From Accumulibacter sp. (GTDB lineage: Bacteria > Pseudomonadota > Gammaproteobacteria > Burkholderiales > Rhodocyclaceae): a stretch of 7,556 nucleotides of DNA. The notes beneath the pieces were generated by a model. That model worked only from the letters and a program-made list of their open reading frames with translations, was not told the origin of the DNA and searched no databases. The stretch lies in NCBI GenBank assembly GCA_003538495.1, contig DPSD01000401.1, positions 1,623-9,178 on the forward strand. The letters are read 5' to 3'. Both the position numbers and the translations under genes were made by a program. Positions 1-6,652 of the stretch are shown here, one piece after another (position 1 is the first letter of the stretch; each line of letters begins with the position of its first letter).

Positions 1-1596
1 GACGGCATTTCGCTGGCGCAGACCGCGGAAGGCGGCCTGCAGAGCATCACCGAGTCGCTGCAGCGGATGCGCGAACTGTCGGTGCAAGCCTCGAACGCAA
101 CCAACACCGCCACCGACCGCGCCGCTTTGCAGAACGAAGTCGACCAACTCGTCCAGCAGATCAACACCGTTGCCAGCCAGACCGCGTTCAACGGCGTCAA
201 GGTCCTTGACGGAACCTTCAACTCGCAAGCGTTCCAGGTCGGCGCGAACAGCGGCGAAACGATTTCGATCAATTCGATCGCCAGCGCCAAGGCCGACTCG
301 CTGGGTGTCGGCACGACGTCCTCGTTCTCGGCCACCAACAGCGGCAGCGTGGCCAACGGCGTCCTCGCGGCCGGCGGCATCACCGTCAATGGCTACGGCA
401 TCGGCCCGAGCATCAAGGACGGGGTTTCCGCTGCCGGCAGCAACGACAGCGCGATCGCGAAAGCAGCCGCCTTCAATGCCGTCTCAGGCCAGACCGGCGT
501 CACCGCCACGGCCAGCGCCACCACGCTCAGCGGCGCCGCGAACACTACCCAGAATGCGATTGCCGGCACTGCGACCAATAACCTCTACGTCAACAACGTC
601 AAGCTGGGCGCCATTGCCGCAGGCACCAACGCCGTCACCCAGGGCGCCAACATCGCGGCCGCTTTCAACGCCGTGTCCAACCAGAGCGGCGTCACCGCCA
701 CCTTCAGCAACACCACCGGGGCGGTCGCGCTGACCGCTGCCGACGGCCGCAACATCAGCCTGATCGGCAACGGCGCCGGCGCCCTTCTGACGAACACCGG
801 CCTGACCGTAGGAGCAGGCTCTGGCGCCTCTGAATCGATCGCCGCTGCCGCCGCCCCGACCGTTTTCACGGCCCTGGCCGCCGGCGACCTGACGATCAAC
901 GGCTACGATGTCGGCGCCGTTTCCGCCGGATCGACCGCCACGACGCAAGCCACCAACGTCAGCGCCGCGATTAACGCCCTGACCAGCAAGACCGGCGTCA
1001 CCGCGACGGTGTCGGGCGCAGACATCATCACTCTGTCGGCAGGCGCCGGGCAGGCGATATCGATCAGCGGCAGCCTGACCAACCGCGCCGCCACGGTCAC
1101 CGCAACCGGTTTTAGCGCCAACCAGATGGGAGCATCGGCAGCGTCCAGCAACGCGATCATTACGCGCGGCAATATCACCCTGAGTTCGACGGGTAGCGCG
1201 GGCATCACCCTGGGCGGTTCCGACATCGCACTGGCAGGACTGACCGCAGCCCATACCGCAGCCACCGCGAGTTTCGGAGCGGGCATTTCGAGCGTCAATC
1301 TGAGCACCGCCACTGGTGCGCAAAACGCCATTGCCACCATCGACTCGGCACTGGCCAACATCAACGCCAGTCGAGCGAATCTCGGTGCCGTGCAGAACCG
1401 ATTCAGCAGCGTGGTCAGCAATCTGACAACGACCTCCGAAAACGTTTCGGCGTCGCGCAGCCGAATCGTCGATGCCGACTTCGCGGTCGAGACCGCCAAC
1501 CTGACCCGTGCGCAAATCCTGCAGCAGGCCGGCACAGCGATGCTGGCGCAAGCCAATTCGCTGCCGCAGAACGTCCTCTCGCTGCTGCGCGGATAA
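1..1596 (+). CDS. fliC: Flagellin, N-terminus truncated by window edge
   Basis: Structural subunit of the flagellar filament, secreted by the flagellar type III apparatus and polymerised under the FliD cap. Frame 1 is open from base 1, so the gene enters from the left and probably about 60-70 N-terminal residues are missing. The 531 visible residues begin in the conserved N-terminal D1 helices (GISLAQTAEGGLQSI, then MRELSVQASN at residues 23-32). The variable domain spans about residues 90-435, and the canonical C-terminal D1/D0 region about 437-531, with SRIVDADFAVETANLTRAQI and the ending LPQNVLSLLRG. The variable domain is Ala/Gly/Thr-rich, has no cysteine, and carries three degenerate Flagellin_IN repeats (listed separately). 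A full length near 600 residues would exceed the roughly 500 of E. coli K-12 FliC. The TAA stop at 1594-1596 is followed by a strong hairpin before flaG. Its promoter lies outside the window. Identification is certain; whether it is the only flagellin gene cannot be told. Confidence 0.97.
   Translation, partial: DGISLAQTAEGGLQSITESLQRMRELSVQASNATNTATDRAALQNEVDQLVQQINTVASQTAFNGVKVLDGTFNSQAFQVGANSGETISINSIASAKADSLGVGTTSSFSATNSGSVANGVLAAGGITVNGYGIGPSIKDGVSAAGSNDSAIAKAAAFNAVSGQTGVTATASATTLSGAANTTQNAIAGTATNNLYVNNVKLGAIAAGTNAVTQGANIAAAFNAVSNQSGVTATFSNTTGAVALTAADGRNISLIGNGAGALLTNTGLTVGAGSGASESIAAAAAPTVFTALAAGDLTINGYDVGAVSAGSTATTQATNVSAAINALTSKTGVTATVSGADIITLSAGAGQAISISGSLTNRAATVTATGFSANQMGASAASSNAIITRGNITLSSTGSAGITLGGSDIALAGLTAAHTAATASFGAGISSVNLSTATGAQNAIATIDSALANINASRANLGAVQNRFSSVVSNLTTTSENVSASRSRIVDADFAVETANLTRAQILQQAGTAMLAQANSLPQNVLSLLRG
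379..1071 (+). repeat. Three degenerate Flagellin_IN repeats inside flagellin
   Basis: Three related protein segments occur in the variable domain, encoded at about 379-534, 583-768 and 886-1071. Each starts with a beta-strand like ITVNGYGIG, LYVNNVKLG or LTINGYDVG. Each continues with a helix of the type AAAFNAVS, AAAFNAVS or SAAINALT, then TGVTAT or SGVTAT. The second and third also end in an ISLIG/ISISG strand. This pattern matches the Flagellin_IN motif known from flagellins and FliD. The homology is visible in protein but eroded in DNA, which suggests old duplication. Confidence 0.75.
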
Positions 1597-1626
1597 GCGG
1601 TCGGGTTTGAATCGCGGTAAGATCAG

Positions 1627-1656
1627 GGGCGCGATCACGGCAACGTGGTCGCGCCT
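1627..1656 (+). terminator. GNRA-loop hairpin between fliC and flaG
   Basis: Bases 1628-1639 pair with 1644-1655 in an uninterrupted 12 bp stem (one T-G wobble), extendable by a G-T pair at 1627/1656. The loop is GCAA, a stable GNRA tetraloop. It starts 31 bp after the fliC stop and ends 27 bp before the flaG start. No clean T-run follows (TGGCTGTCTCTTCACC), so termination may be partial. It could equally act as an mRNA 3'-end stabiliser that keeps flagellin expression above that of the downstream genes. Confidence 0.6.
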
Positions 1657-1671
1657 GGCTGTCTCTTCACC

Positions 1672-1677
1672 AAGGAG
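1672..1677 (+). promoter_or_regulatory. Ribosome binding site fixing the flaG start
   Basis: AAGGAG lies 6 bp before the ATG at 1684. This supports that start over an in-frame GTG at 1645, which sits inside the intergenic hairpin and would add a non-conserved extension. Confidence 0.75.
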
Positions 1678-1683
1678 TGCAAG

Positions 1684-2067
1684 ATGAACATCCCACCCAC
1701 GGGCGCTTCACTGGCGCCGCCGCCTCAGCATCAGGGCAACCCGGCGGTGGTCAGCAGCGCAGCGCAAGGATTCAAGGTGCTGGGCGAGGCGCCAGCCAGG
1801 GCCACCGACCCCTCTCGATCACCGTCGCCGGTGCAAGCACCGGACCGCGAGAAGCTTGAAGTGGCCACCCAGAGCGTTCGCGACTTCGTCAAGGCAGTCA
1901 ACAGCAACATCGAGTTCAGTGTCAACGAAGATACCGGGCAACTGGTGGTCAGGATCATCGACCGCGCCACCAAGGAAGTGATCCGCCAGATGCCATCAGA
2001 GGAAATGCTGGCGATTGCCAAGGCTCTGGATAGCATCAAGGGGCTTTTTGTCACGCAAACGGCCTGA
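1684..2067 (+). CDS. flaG: FlaG family flagellar protein
   Basis: A 127-residue FlaG-family protein; the family is found beside flagellin and fliD in polarly flagellated bacteria and influences filament length, but its biochemical action is poorly defined. The first 55 or so residues are Pro/Ala/Gln-rich and look disordered (start MNIPPTGASLAPPP). The conserved FlaG domain fills the C-terminal 70 residues: a helix with VRDFVKAVNSNIEFSV, then NEDTGQLVVRIIDRATKEVI and RQMPSEEMLAIAKAL. No signal peptide or membrane segment is visible. The ATG at 1684 is chosen because of a good AAGGAG site. The gene sits between fliC and fliD, the usual place for flaG. It may be transcribed by read-through of the hairpin after fliC, since no convincing promoter is visible in the 87 bp gap. 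Confidence 0.92.
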   Translation: MNIPPTGASLAPPPQHQGNPAVVSSAAQGFKVLGEAPARATDPSRSPSPVQAPDREKLEVATQSVRDFVKAVNSNIEFSVNEDTGQLVVRIIDRATKEVIRQMPSEEMLAIAKALDSIKGLFVTQTA

Positions 2068-2121
2068 GAAGAAGACAGAACGCGCGTCGCCCGTGCGCTT
2101 CGTGTTCTTGGCAAGCGGCGC

Positions 2122-2126
2122 AGGAG
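2122..2126 (+). promoter_or_regulatory. Ribosome binding site of fliD
   Basis: AGGAG is 6 bp before the fliD ATG at 2133, an optimal arrangement. It is the strongest initiation site in the fliD-fhlB run and suggests independent translation entry after the 65 bp flaG-fliD gap. Confidence 0.7.
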
Positions 2127-2132
2127 AATACC

Positions 2133-3557
2133 ATGGCAATTTCCTCACCGGGCCTGGGCTCGAACCTCGACGTCAACAGCATCGTCAGCCAGTTGATGTC
2201 GCTGGAACAGCGTCCGCTGACCGTTCTGGCCCAGAAGGAAGCAGGCTTTCAGGCCAAGATCTCGGCGCTCGGCTCGCTGCAAGGCGTGATTTCAGCGCTG
2301 CAGAACATTTCGGCAAGCCTCGTGCCGGCAAGCGGGACGACCGCCACAGAAAAATTCTCGGTGCTCAGGGCAACGGTCACCGACCCGACGATCGCCTCGA
2401 TCACCACCTCGTCGAGTGCGGTTGCCGGCACCTACACCCTGGAAGTGAACCAACTCGCCAAGCAGCACAGCATCGTTACTGCGACCGGCGCCGCCACGCC
2501 CTTTTCCGGCACCGGCAACACCCTGCCGCTGGGGGGCACGCTGACCCTGTCACTGGATGCGCTTGGTGGCAGCAGTGCGCACAGCACAACCGACATCACC
2601 ATCGCTGACGGCGCCTCGCCCGAGGCGGTCCGTGACGCAATCAACGGTGCCGGCGCCGGCGTTTCGGCGGTGGTGATCAACGGCACCGCCGGCAAGCAGC
2701 TGGTACTTACCAGCAACACCGCTGGCAGCAACCAGTTCATCACGCTGTCCGGGATCGCCGGCCTGTCCTACGACCCCAATGCGGCACCGCAGCCACTGAC
2801 CGACCCGTTCGTGCAGTCGCAGGCGGCGCAAGGTTCCACCTTCAAGCTGAATGGCATTGCCGTGAACGGCATCAGCAACAGCGTGACGACGGCCATCGAC
2901 GGCATCACCCTGACTCTGCTCAAGGGCCCTGAAGCGCCGCTGACGGCGATCAGCACAACGCTGACGATCAGCAAGGACAATTCCAGCCTGACCGCGGGAG
3001 TCAACGCGCTGGCCAAGGCTTTCAACGACTTTCAAACCACCGCCAGCAGCCTCGGCAGTTACGATGCGGCGAGCAAGAGGGCCGGCGCGCTCAACGGCGA
3101 AGGCACCCTGCGCAGCGCTCAGAACGCTTTCCGTACGGCTCTTGGCACTATCCCGTCGGAACTTTCGGGCGCCAGCCTGCAGACCCTGTCCGACATCGGC
3201 GTCAGCGTCCAGAAAGACGGCAGGCTGAGCGTCGACTCGGCCAAGCTGAGCACCGCCATAAGCGCCGACCTGAGTGCGGTCGCCAACGTGGTCGCCGCCT
3301 ACGGCAGCGCTTTCAAGACCGCCGCCGACGGACTGGTTGGCGCCAGCGGCCTGATTGCCGCGCGCAGCCAGGGACTCAGTTCGTCAATCCAGGGTCTTGG
3401 CAAGCAGTCCGACGCCATATCGGCCCGGCTGACGCAGATCGAAGCGCGCTACCGCAGGCAATTTACGTCGCTTGACGTCCTGATCTCGGGAATGACCAAG
3501 ACCAGCACTTTCCTCCAGCAGCAACTCGCCGCTCTGCCTACTTTCAGTTCGAGGTAA
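2133..3557 (+). CDS. fliD: Flagellar filament cap protein FliD (HAP2)
   Basis: A 474-residue cap protein that sits at the filament tip and folds exported flagellin into place. The N-terminal FliD_N domain covers about residues 1-115, with the typical opening MAISSPGLGSNLDVNSIVSQ and the strand GTYTLEVNQLAKQ at 99-111. A Flagellin_IN segment lies at about 154-207 (DITIADGASPEAVRDAI to FITLSG). The FliD_C domain spans about 232-462 and ends in the conserved helix with QFTSLDVLISGMTKTSTFL and QQQLAALP. Length matches the family. The product is presumably exported by the flagellar type III route; there is no Sec signal. The stop is 3 bp from fliS, whose ribosome site overlaps the last fliD codons, so the two are coupled. 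Confidence 0.97.
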   Translation: MAISSPGLGSNLDVNSIVSQLMSLEQRPLTVLAQKEAGFQAKISALGSLQGVISALQNISASLVPASGTTATEKFSVLRATVTDPTIASITTSSSAVAGTYTLEVNQLAKQHSIVTATGAATPFSGTGNTLPLGGTLTLSLDALGGSSAHSTTDITIADGASPEAVRDAINGAGAGVSAVVINGTAGKQLVLTSNTAGSNQFITLSGIAGLSYDPNAAPQPLTDPFVQSQAAQGSTFKLNGIAVNGISNSVTTAIDGITLTLLKGPEAPLTAISTTLTISKDNSSLTAGVNALAKAFNDFQTTASSLGSYDAASKRAGALNGEGTLRSAQNAFRTALGTIPSELSGASLQTLSDIGVSVQKDGRLSVDSAKLSTAISADLSAVANVVAAYGSAFKTAADGLVGASGLIAARSQGLSSSIQGLGKQSDAISARLTQIEARYRRQFTSLDVLISGMTKTSTFLQQQLAALPTFSSR

Positions 3558-3560
3558 AAA

Positions 3561-3974
3561 ATGTTCGGCCACGCACGCCATGCGATTTCCGCGTATCAGA
3601 AAGTGGGCGTCGACGCAGCCATCGAGGTCGCCGACCCGCACCGGCTGATCCTGCTGCTCTTCGCCGGCGCCCAGGCAGCGGTCGGCAATGCCCGCGCCGC
3701 CATGCAGCAACAGCAGATCGCCGCCAGGGGAGAAGCCATTTCGAAAGCCATCGACATCATCGGCAACGGCCTCAAGGTGAGCCTCGACCTCGAACAGGGC
3801 GGTGAAATCGCCGAGCGGCTCGACGCGCTCTACGACTATCTGGTGCTGCGCCTGCTTCGTGCCAACCTCGACAACGACCCGCGCGCGCTCGAAGAAGTCG
3901 CCGCCTTGCTCGAAGAGATCCACGGCGCCTGGCGGGCGATTTCGCCAAACGCGGTGCCGCAAGCGATGGCATGA
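3561..3974 (+). CDS. fliS: Flagellin export chaperone FliS
   Basis: Cytoplasmic chaperone of 137 residues that binds the C-terminal helix of flagellin, prevents premature polymerisation and delivers it to the export gate. Family signatures are visible: AYQKVGVDAAIE at residues 11-22, the DPHRLILLLF helix at 25-34, and the highly conserved stretch with SLDLEQGGEIAERLDALYDY at 74-93 followed by LRANLDND. It is almost wholly helical, as expected for the four-helix FliS fold. GAGGT at 3551-3555, overlapping the end of fliD, is the likely ribosome site. The stop codon overlaps the fliT start (ATGA at 3971-3974). Confidence 0.96.
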   Translation: MFGHARHAISAYQKVGVDAAIEVADPHRLILLLFAGAQAAVGNARAAMQQQQIAARGEAISKAIDIIGNGLKVSLDLEQGGEIAERLDALYDYLVLRLLRANLDNDPRALEEVAALLEEIHGAWRAISPNAVPQAMA

Positions 3975-4261
3975 GTTCTTTGCTGCCGGACCTCGAAAAG
4001 CTGCTGGCGATCTCCGAAGCGATGCTCAGCGCCGCAGGCGTCGCGGACTGGGAAGCCCTGGCCAGCCACGAGGCCGAAAGACGTGCCGTGGCTGAGCAGT
4101 TGCCTGATCTGCTGAACAGTGGTCTGTCAGCCACCGCGCAAGAGCGCGCCCGGATTCTGATCGAAGCCTGCCTGCGTTGCGACGCGCGAATTCATCCGCT
4201 GGTGCTTGCCCGGCAGAACGAACTGCGCGTCGTCCTGCGCGAGGCGCGACCCGGCGCCTGA
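3971..4261 (+). CDS. fliT: FliT-like flagellar protein (putative FliD chaperone)
   Basis: A 96-residue, helical, cytoplasmic protein with no cofactor motif. It is named mainly from position: directly after fliS, joined by an ATGA start-stop overlap, where fliT lies in most proteobacteria. In Salmonella FliT chaperones FliD and restrains FlhDC; whether this divergent homologue does the same is inference. Sequence features are a helical hairpin pattern (LEKLLAISEAMLSAAG, then WEALASHEAERRAVAEQL) and a late CLRCDARIHPLVLARQNEL segment. That last segment resembles the FliT C-terminal helices, including conserved RQ. The ATG at 3971 has no strong ribosome site, so it probably depends on ribosomes finishing fliS. 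Confidence 0.75.
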   Translation: MSSLLPDLEKLLAISEAMLSAAGVADWEALASHEAERRAVAEQLPDLLNSGLSATAQERARILIEACLRCDARIHPLVLARQNELRVVLREARPGA

Positions 4262-4265
4262 GCGA

Positions 4266-5429
4266 ATGATCAGTCCAGAAGGTGCCAACCGCATCCAGCC
4301 GGCGGCCGATCTGGCTTTGCGGCCGGCTCTGCCGGCGCAGCAGATTACCGACAAGCTGGTCGGCATGGTCGCTGGCCAGCGACTGCTGGCCGAAATCCAG
4401 TCGCTGTTGCCCAACGGCACCTACCGAGCGCTGATCAACCAACGCAGCGTCACGCTGGCGTTGCCGTTTGCTGCCAGAAGCGGTGACGCGATCGAACTCG
4501 AGGTTGCCGAAAGTGACGGCAAGCTGACCCTGGCAGTCGTTGCCCGCGGAACCGCTGAAGCGGGCAAGGCGAGCGGCGAAGCCGCCGCCACCACCTTGAG
4601 CCGCACCGGGCAACTGATCAGCAACCTGCTTGGCGGCGCGCGCGACGGCAAGAGCAAGCCAACGGTCCTGGCGCTCAACGGTAACCAGCCGCTCACCGCC
4701 AGCGCGCCGAACAACGCACAGGACCTCGTCCCTTTGCTCAGGCAGGCGATCGTCCAAAGCGGCATGTTTTACGAAGCGCATCAGGCGGAATGGGTCGAGG
4801 GCCGCTACAGCAAGGCACATCTGCTGCAGGAACCGCAGGGGAAACTGGCGCCCGGGACAACGGCCAGCCAGCAAGCGTCCGCCGGCAGCGCGTCAGGCAA
4901 CGTCGTCCGTGCCGCTGCCGATGGCGCACCGGCGCTGGGCGCGACTGGCGAGGCTGCCAGCCGGACTGCCACCATCACGCCGGCGCCGGCGGCGCAATCC
5001 GCTCCGCCGGCACAACTGGCGCAACCGATCGCCCAACAGCTCCAGGGACTCGTCCAGCAGCAACTGGAAGCCTTCGCCAGCCAGAATTTTTCCTGGCACG
5101 GACAAGCCTGGCCGGGTCAGCGAATCCATTGGGAAATCGACAACGAGGCCAACGGCCGCGCGCACGACGACGATCACGGTGGGACGGGGACGTGGCAGAC
5201 GCGGCTGCGGCTGACGCTCCCCCGGCTGGGCGAAGTGGATGCCCGGGTGCACATCCAGGGGCAGCAGATGAAGCTGTCGATGATCGCCAGCGACGCCGCG
5301 ACGCGCGATCTGTTGCGCAGCCAGACGGAGATGCTGCGCGGCCAACTGGAGCAGGCGGGACTGGCGCTTGCTGCGCTCGGCGTCGCTGCGCCGGACGACA
5401 CCGACGAGCATGCCCCGAGCTCCGGATGA
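4266..5429 (+). CDS. fliK: FliK-like flagellar hook-length control protein
   Basis: A 387-residue protein with a C-terminal Flg_hook (FliK_C) domain, the part of FliK that contacts FlhB and switches export from hook to filament subunits. The N-terminal 100 residues contain a compact region (LVGMVAGQRLLAEIQSLLPN, then RALINQRSVTLALPF). Next comes the segment LRQAIVQSGMFYEAHQAEWV at about 158-177, which recurs in FliK-like proteins of beta/gamma-proteobacteria. A Gln/Ala/Pro-rich linker lies at about 195-265. The FliK_C domain is at about 280-375 with LRLTLPRLGEVDARVHIQG and LLRSQTEMLRGQLEQAGLAL. The ATG at 4266, 4 bp after fliT, is preferred; an upstream in-frame start at 4206 would sit inside fliT and add 20 unconserved residues. 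No good ribosome site is visible, so coupling to fliT is likely. The classical fliK usually lies near fliF-fliJ, so this may be a second copy; that region is not in view. Confidence 0.85.
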   Translation: MISPEGANRIQPAADLALRPALPAQQITDKLVGMVAGQRLLAEIQSLLPNGTYRALINQRSVTLALPFAARSGDAIELEVAESDGKLTLAVVARGTAEAGKASGEAAATTLSRTGQLISNLLGGARDGKSKPTVLALNGNQPLTASAPNNAQDLVPLLRQAIVQSGMFYEAHQAEWVEGRYSKAHLLQEPQGKLAPGTTASQQASAGSASGNVVRAAADGAPALGATGEAASRTATITPAPAAQSAPPAQLAQPIAQQLQGLVQQQLEAFASQNFSWHGQAWPGQRIHWEIDNEANGRAHDDDHGGTGTWQTRLRLTLPRLGEVDARVHIQGQQMKLSMIASDAATRDLLRSQTEMLRGQLEQAGLALAALGVAAPDDTDEHAPSSG

Positions 5430-5736
5430 CGCGCGCCGGAACGCCGTCGCCCTCGCCTACAGCCAGACCGACGCCGCGCCGCGCGTTGTCGCCAAGGGAC
5501 GAGGCCTGATGGCCGAACAGATTATTGCGCGCGCGCACGAACACGGTGTCTATGTTCATGAATCGGCCGAGTTGGTCTCGCTGCTGATGCAGGTCGACCT
5601 GGACCAGCACATCCCGCCGCAGCTGTATCTGGCGATCGCCGAACTGCTGGCCTGGCTGTACCGGCTGGAGAGCAGCCAGGCGGAGCCTGCAGCGGGCATT
5701 CTCGTCGCCCCCGCCGGCCTCGATCGCGAGCGCTGA
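5410..5736 (+). CDS. fhlB: FlhB C-terminal domain homologue (FhlB/FlhX type)
   Basis: A 108-residue soluble protein homologous only to the cytoplasmic domain of FlhB (EscU/YscU/HrcU export-switch family). There are no transmembrane helices. The conserved run starts at VALAY (13-17) and includes PRVVAKGRGLMAEQIIARA (24-42) and the DLDQHIPPQLYLAIAELLAW stretch (63-82). In FlhB the autocleavage motif NPTH sits just before VALKY; here those positions read DARR (7-10), so the intein-like self-cleavage seen in FlhB cannot occur. The ATG at 5410 overlaps the fliK end by 20 bp; an upstream ATG at 5368 lies deeper in fliK and encodes nothing conserved. A Helicobacter pylori paralogue of this kind (HP1575) can act as a spare FlhB cytoplasmic domain; the same role here is inference. 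Confidence 0.88.
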   Translation: MPRAPDDARRNAVALAYSQTDAAPRVVAKGRGLMAEQIIARAHEHGVYVHESAELVSLLMQVDLDQHIPPQLYLAIAELLAWLYRLESSQAEPAAGILVAPAGLDRER

Positions 5737-5741
5737 AGTCG

Positions 5742-5770
5742 GCGCCGTCGGTTACCGGCGCAGCAATTTT
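5742..5770 (+). terminator. Weak terminator-like hairpin after fhlB
   Basis: GCGCCG at 5742-5747 pairs with CGGCGC at 5756-5761 around an 8-base loop, and TTTT follows at 5767-5770 after five bases. It begins 5 bp after the fhlB stop. The stem is short and the T-run brief, so it may end the flagellar operon only partly, leaving some read-through into ycgR. Confidence 0.4.
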
Positions 5771-5780
5771 GCTTTAAACT
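5752..5780 (+). promoter_or_regulatory. Possible weak sigma-70-like promoter of ycgR
   Basis: TTACCG (5752-5757) and TAAACT (5775-5780) are 17 bp apart and match the -35 and -10 hexamers at 3/6 and 4/6. It is the only AT-rich patch in the gap before ycgR. It overlaps the hairpin after fhlB, which makes either assignment uncertain. Confidence 0.25.
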
Positions 5781-5786
5781 GCGCCC

Positions 5787-5822
5787 TCCAGGCCGCTCCA
5801 GGCTGCCGCATGCGATTCCAGG
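5787..5822 (+). repeat. Three helically phased TCCAGG repeats before ycgR
   Basis: TCCAGG occurs at 5787-5792, 5797-5802 and 5817-5822, that is at offsets of exactly 10 and 20 bp from the preceding copy. The first two are part of a longer CTCCAGGC repeat (5786-5793 and 5796-5803). The third overlaps the AGGA ribosome site of ycgR. The phasing could mean protein binding on one face of the helix; chance is also possible in GC-rich sequence. Confidence 0.4.
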
Positions 5823-5829
5823 AAAACCG

Positions 5830-6639
5830 ATGGACGAAACGGACTTTCAACCAGGATCAGGACCAGAGCCGGACGACCTGCAATTCGAAATCGAACAGGC
5901 CGAGGACTACAGTCAATACCTGCTGCACTCGAAGGCCGAAATCGTCGCCGCACTGCGCTCGCTGATCCAGCGCCGTGCGCTGGTCAGCGCCTACATCGAT
6001 CCGGGGAGGGGATTCCTGCTGACCTCGCTGCTCAACCTTGAAGCGGATACTGGAACGTTGCTTCTCGACTGGGGCCGCGACGACGAGATCAACCGCCAGG
6101 CTCTGTCGGCGACGCAGCTGATCCTGAGCGCCGAGGTCGACAAGGTGAAGGTGCAGTTCACCCTGAGCAATCTGCTGGAGACCCGGCTGGGCGGGCGTCC
6201 GGCCTTCCTTGCGGCGCTACCGGACAAAGTCCTGCGACTGCAGCGTCGCGAGTATTTTCGCCTGTCGACGCCGATCGCCAAACCGGTAAAGTTCGTCACC
6301 ACGATTAAGCGCGTCGACGGCAGCACGCTGGTCGCCGAAGCGTCCTTGCTGGATATCAGCGGTGGTGGGGTCGGCCTGATGGCAACTCCCAGCCTGGCCG
6401 CGCTGCTGCCCAGCGGCACCGTCCTGAGCGACTGCAAGATGACGCTTCCCGACGAAGGCCTGCTGGTCGGGAAACTGTGCGTGCGCAACAAGTTCGACGT
6501 CACCACCCGCGGTGGCGCGCGCTACGTCCGCGTCGGCTGCGAATTCCTGAACCTTCCCGGAGCGCGGATGAGCATGGTGCAACGCTACATCACGCGCATC
6601 GAGCGCGAACGCAAGGCCCGGCTGAGCGGAATGTCCTGA
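5830..6639 (+). CDS. ycgR: YcgR-like PilZ-domain c-di-GMP flagellar brake protein
   Basis: A 269-residue cytoplasmic two-domain receptor. In enterics YcgR with bound c-di-GMP acts on the flagellar motor (FliG/MotA) to slow it and bias its rotation. The N-terminal YcgR/PilZN beta-barrel spans about residues 28-130 (YLLHSKAEIVAALRSLIQRR at 30-49, LLLDWGRDDEINR at 77-89). The PilZ domain spans about 136-260 and has both ligand motifs intact: RxxxR as R140-EYF-R144 at the interdomain linker, and D/NxSxxG as D175-I-S177-GG-G180. The first 25 residues are acidic and probably disordered. AGGA at 5820-5823 precedes the ATG by 6 bp. The gene follows the filament operon after 93 bp, which supports a motility role. 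Binding of c-di-GMP is well supported by the motifs; the exact motor partner is inferred from the family. Confidence 0.9.
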   Translation: MDETDFQPGSGPEPDDLQFEIEQAEDYSQYLLHSKAEIVAALRSLIQRRALVSAYIDPGRGFLLTSLLNLEADTGTLLLDWGRDDEINRQALSATQLILSAEVDKVKVQFTLSNLLETRLGGRPAFLAALPDKVLRLQRREYFRLSTPIAKPVKFVTTIKRVDGSTLVAEASLLDISGGGVGLMATPSLAALLPSGTVLSDCKMTLPDEGLLVGKLCVRNKFDVTTRGGARYVRVGCEFLNLPGARMSMVQRYITRIERERKARLSGMS

Positions 6640-6652
6640 CCGGGAAGCCGAC

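Noticed and set aside
484..1638. Long antisense open frame (384 codons) opposite flagellin, and others opposite fliD, fliK and frd
   Set aside because: Compositions rich in Arg/Gly/Ala and no recognisable domain; typical shadow frames of GC-rich genes. The sense strands encode certain families.
2077..2108. Imperfect 8 bp hairpin in the fliD leader (AGAACGCG with CGTGTTCT)
   Set aside because: It has one wobble and a 16-base loop, with no T-run after it; such pairings are frequent by chance in GC-rich gaps.
4206..4265. Upstream extension of the fliK-like gene
   Set aside because: The 20 extra residues lie inside fliT in another frame and show no family resemblance; the ATG at 4266 gives normal 4 bp operon spacing.
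5775..5799. Possible sigma-28 (FliA) promoter before ycgR: TAAA with downstream GCCGCTCC
   Set aside because: The spacing between TAAA and GCCG is 13 bp, not the usual 15, and the -10 half keeps only GCCG of GCCGATAA. Too weak to call.
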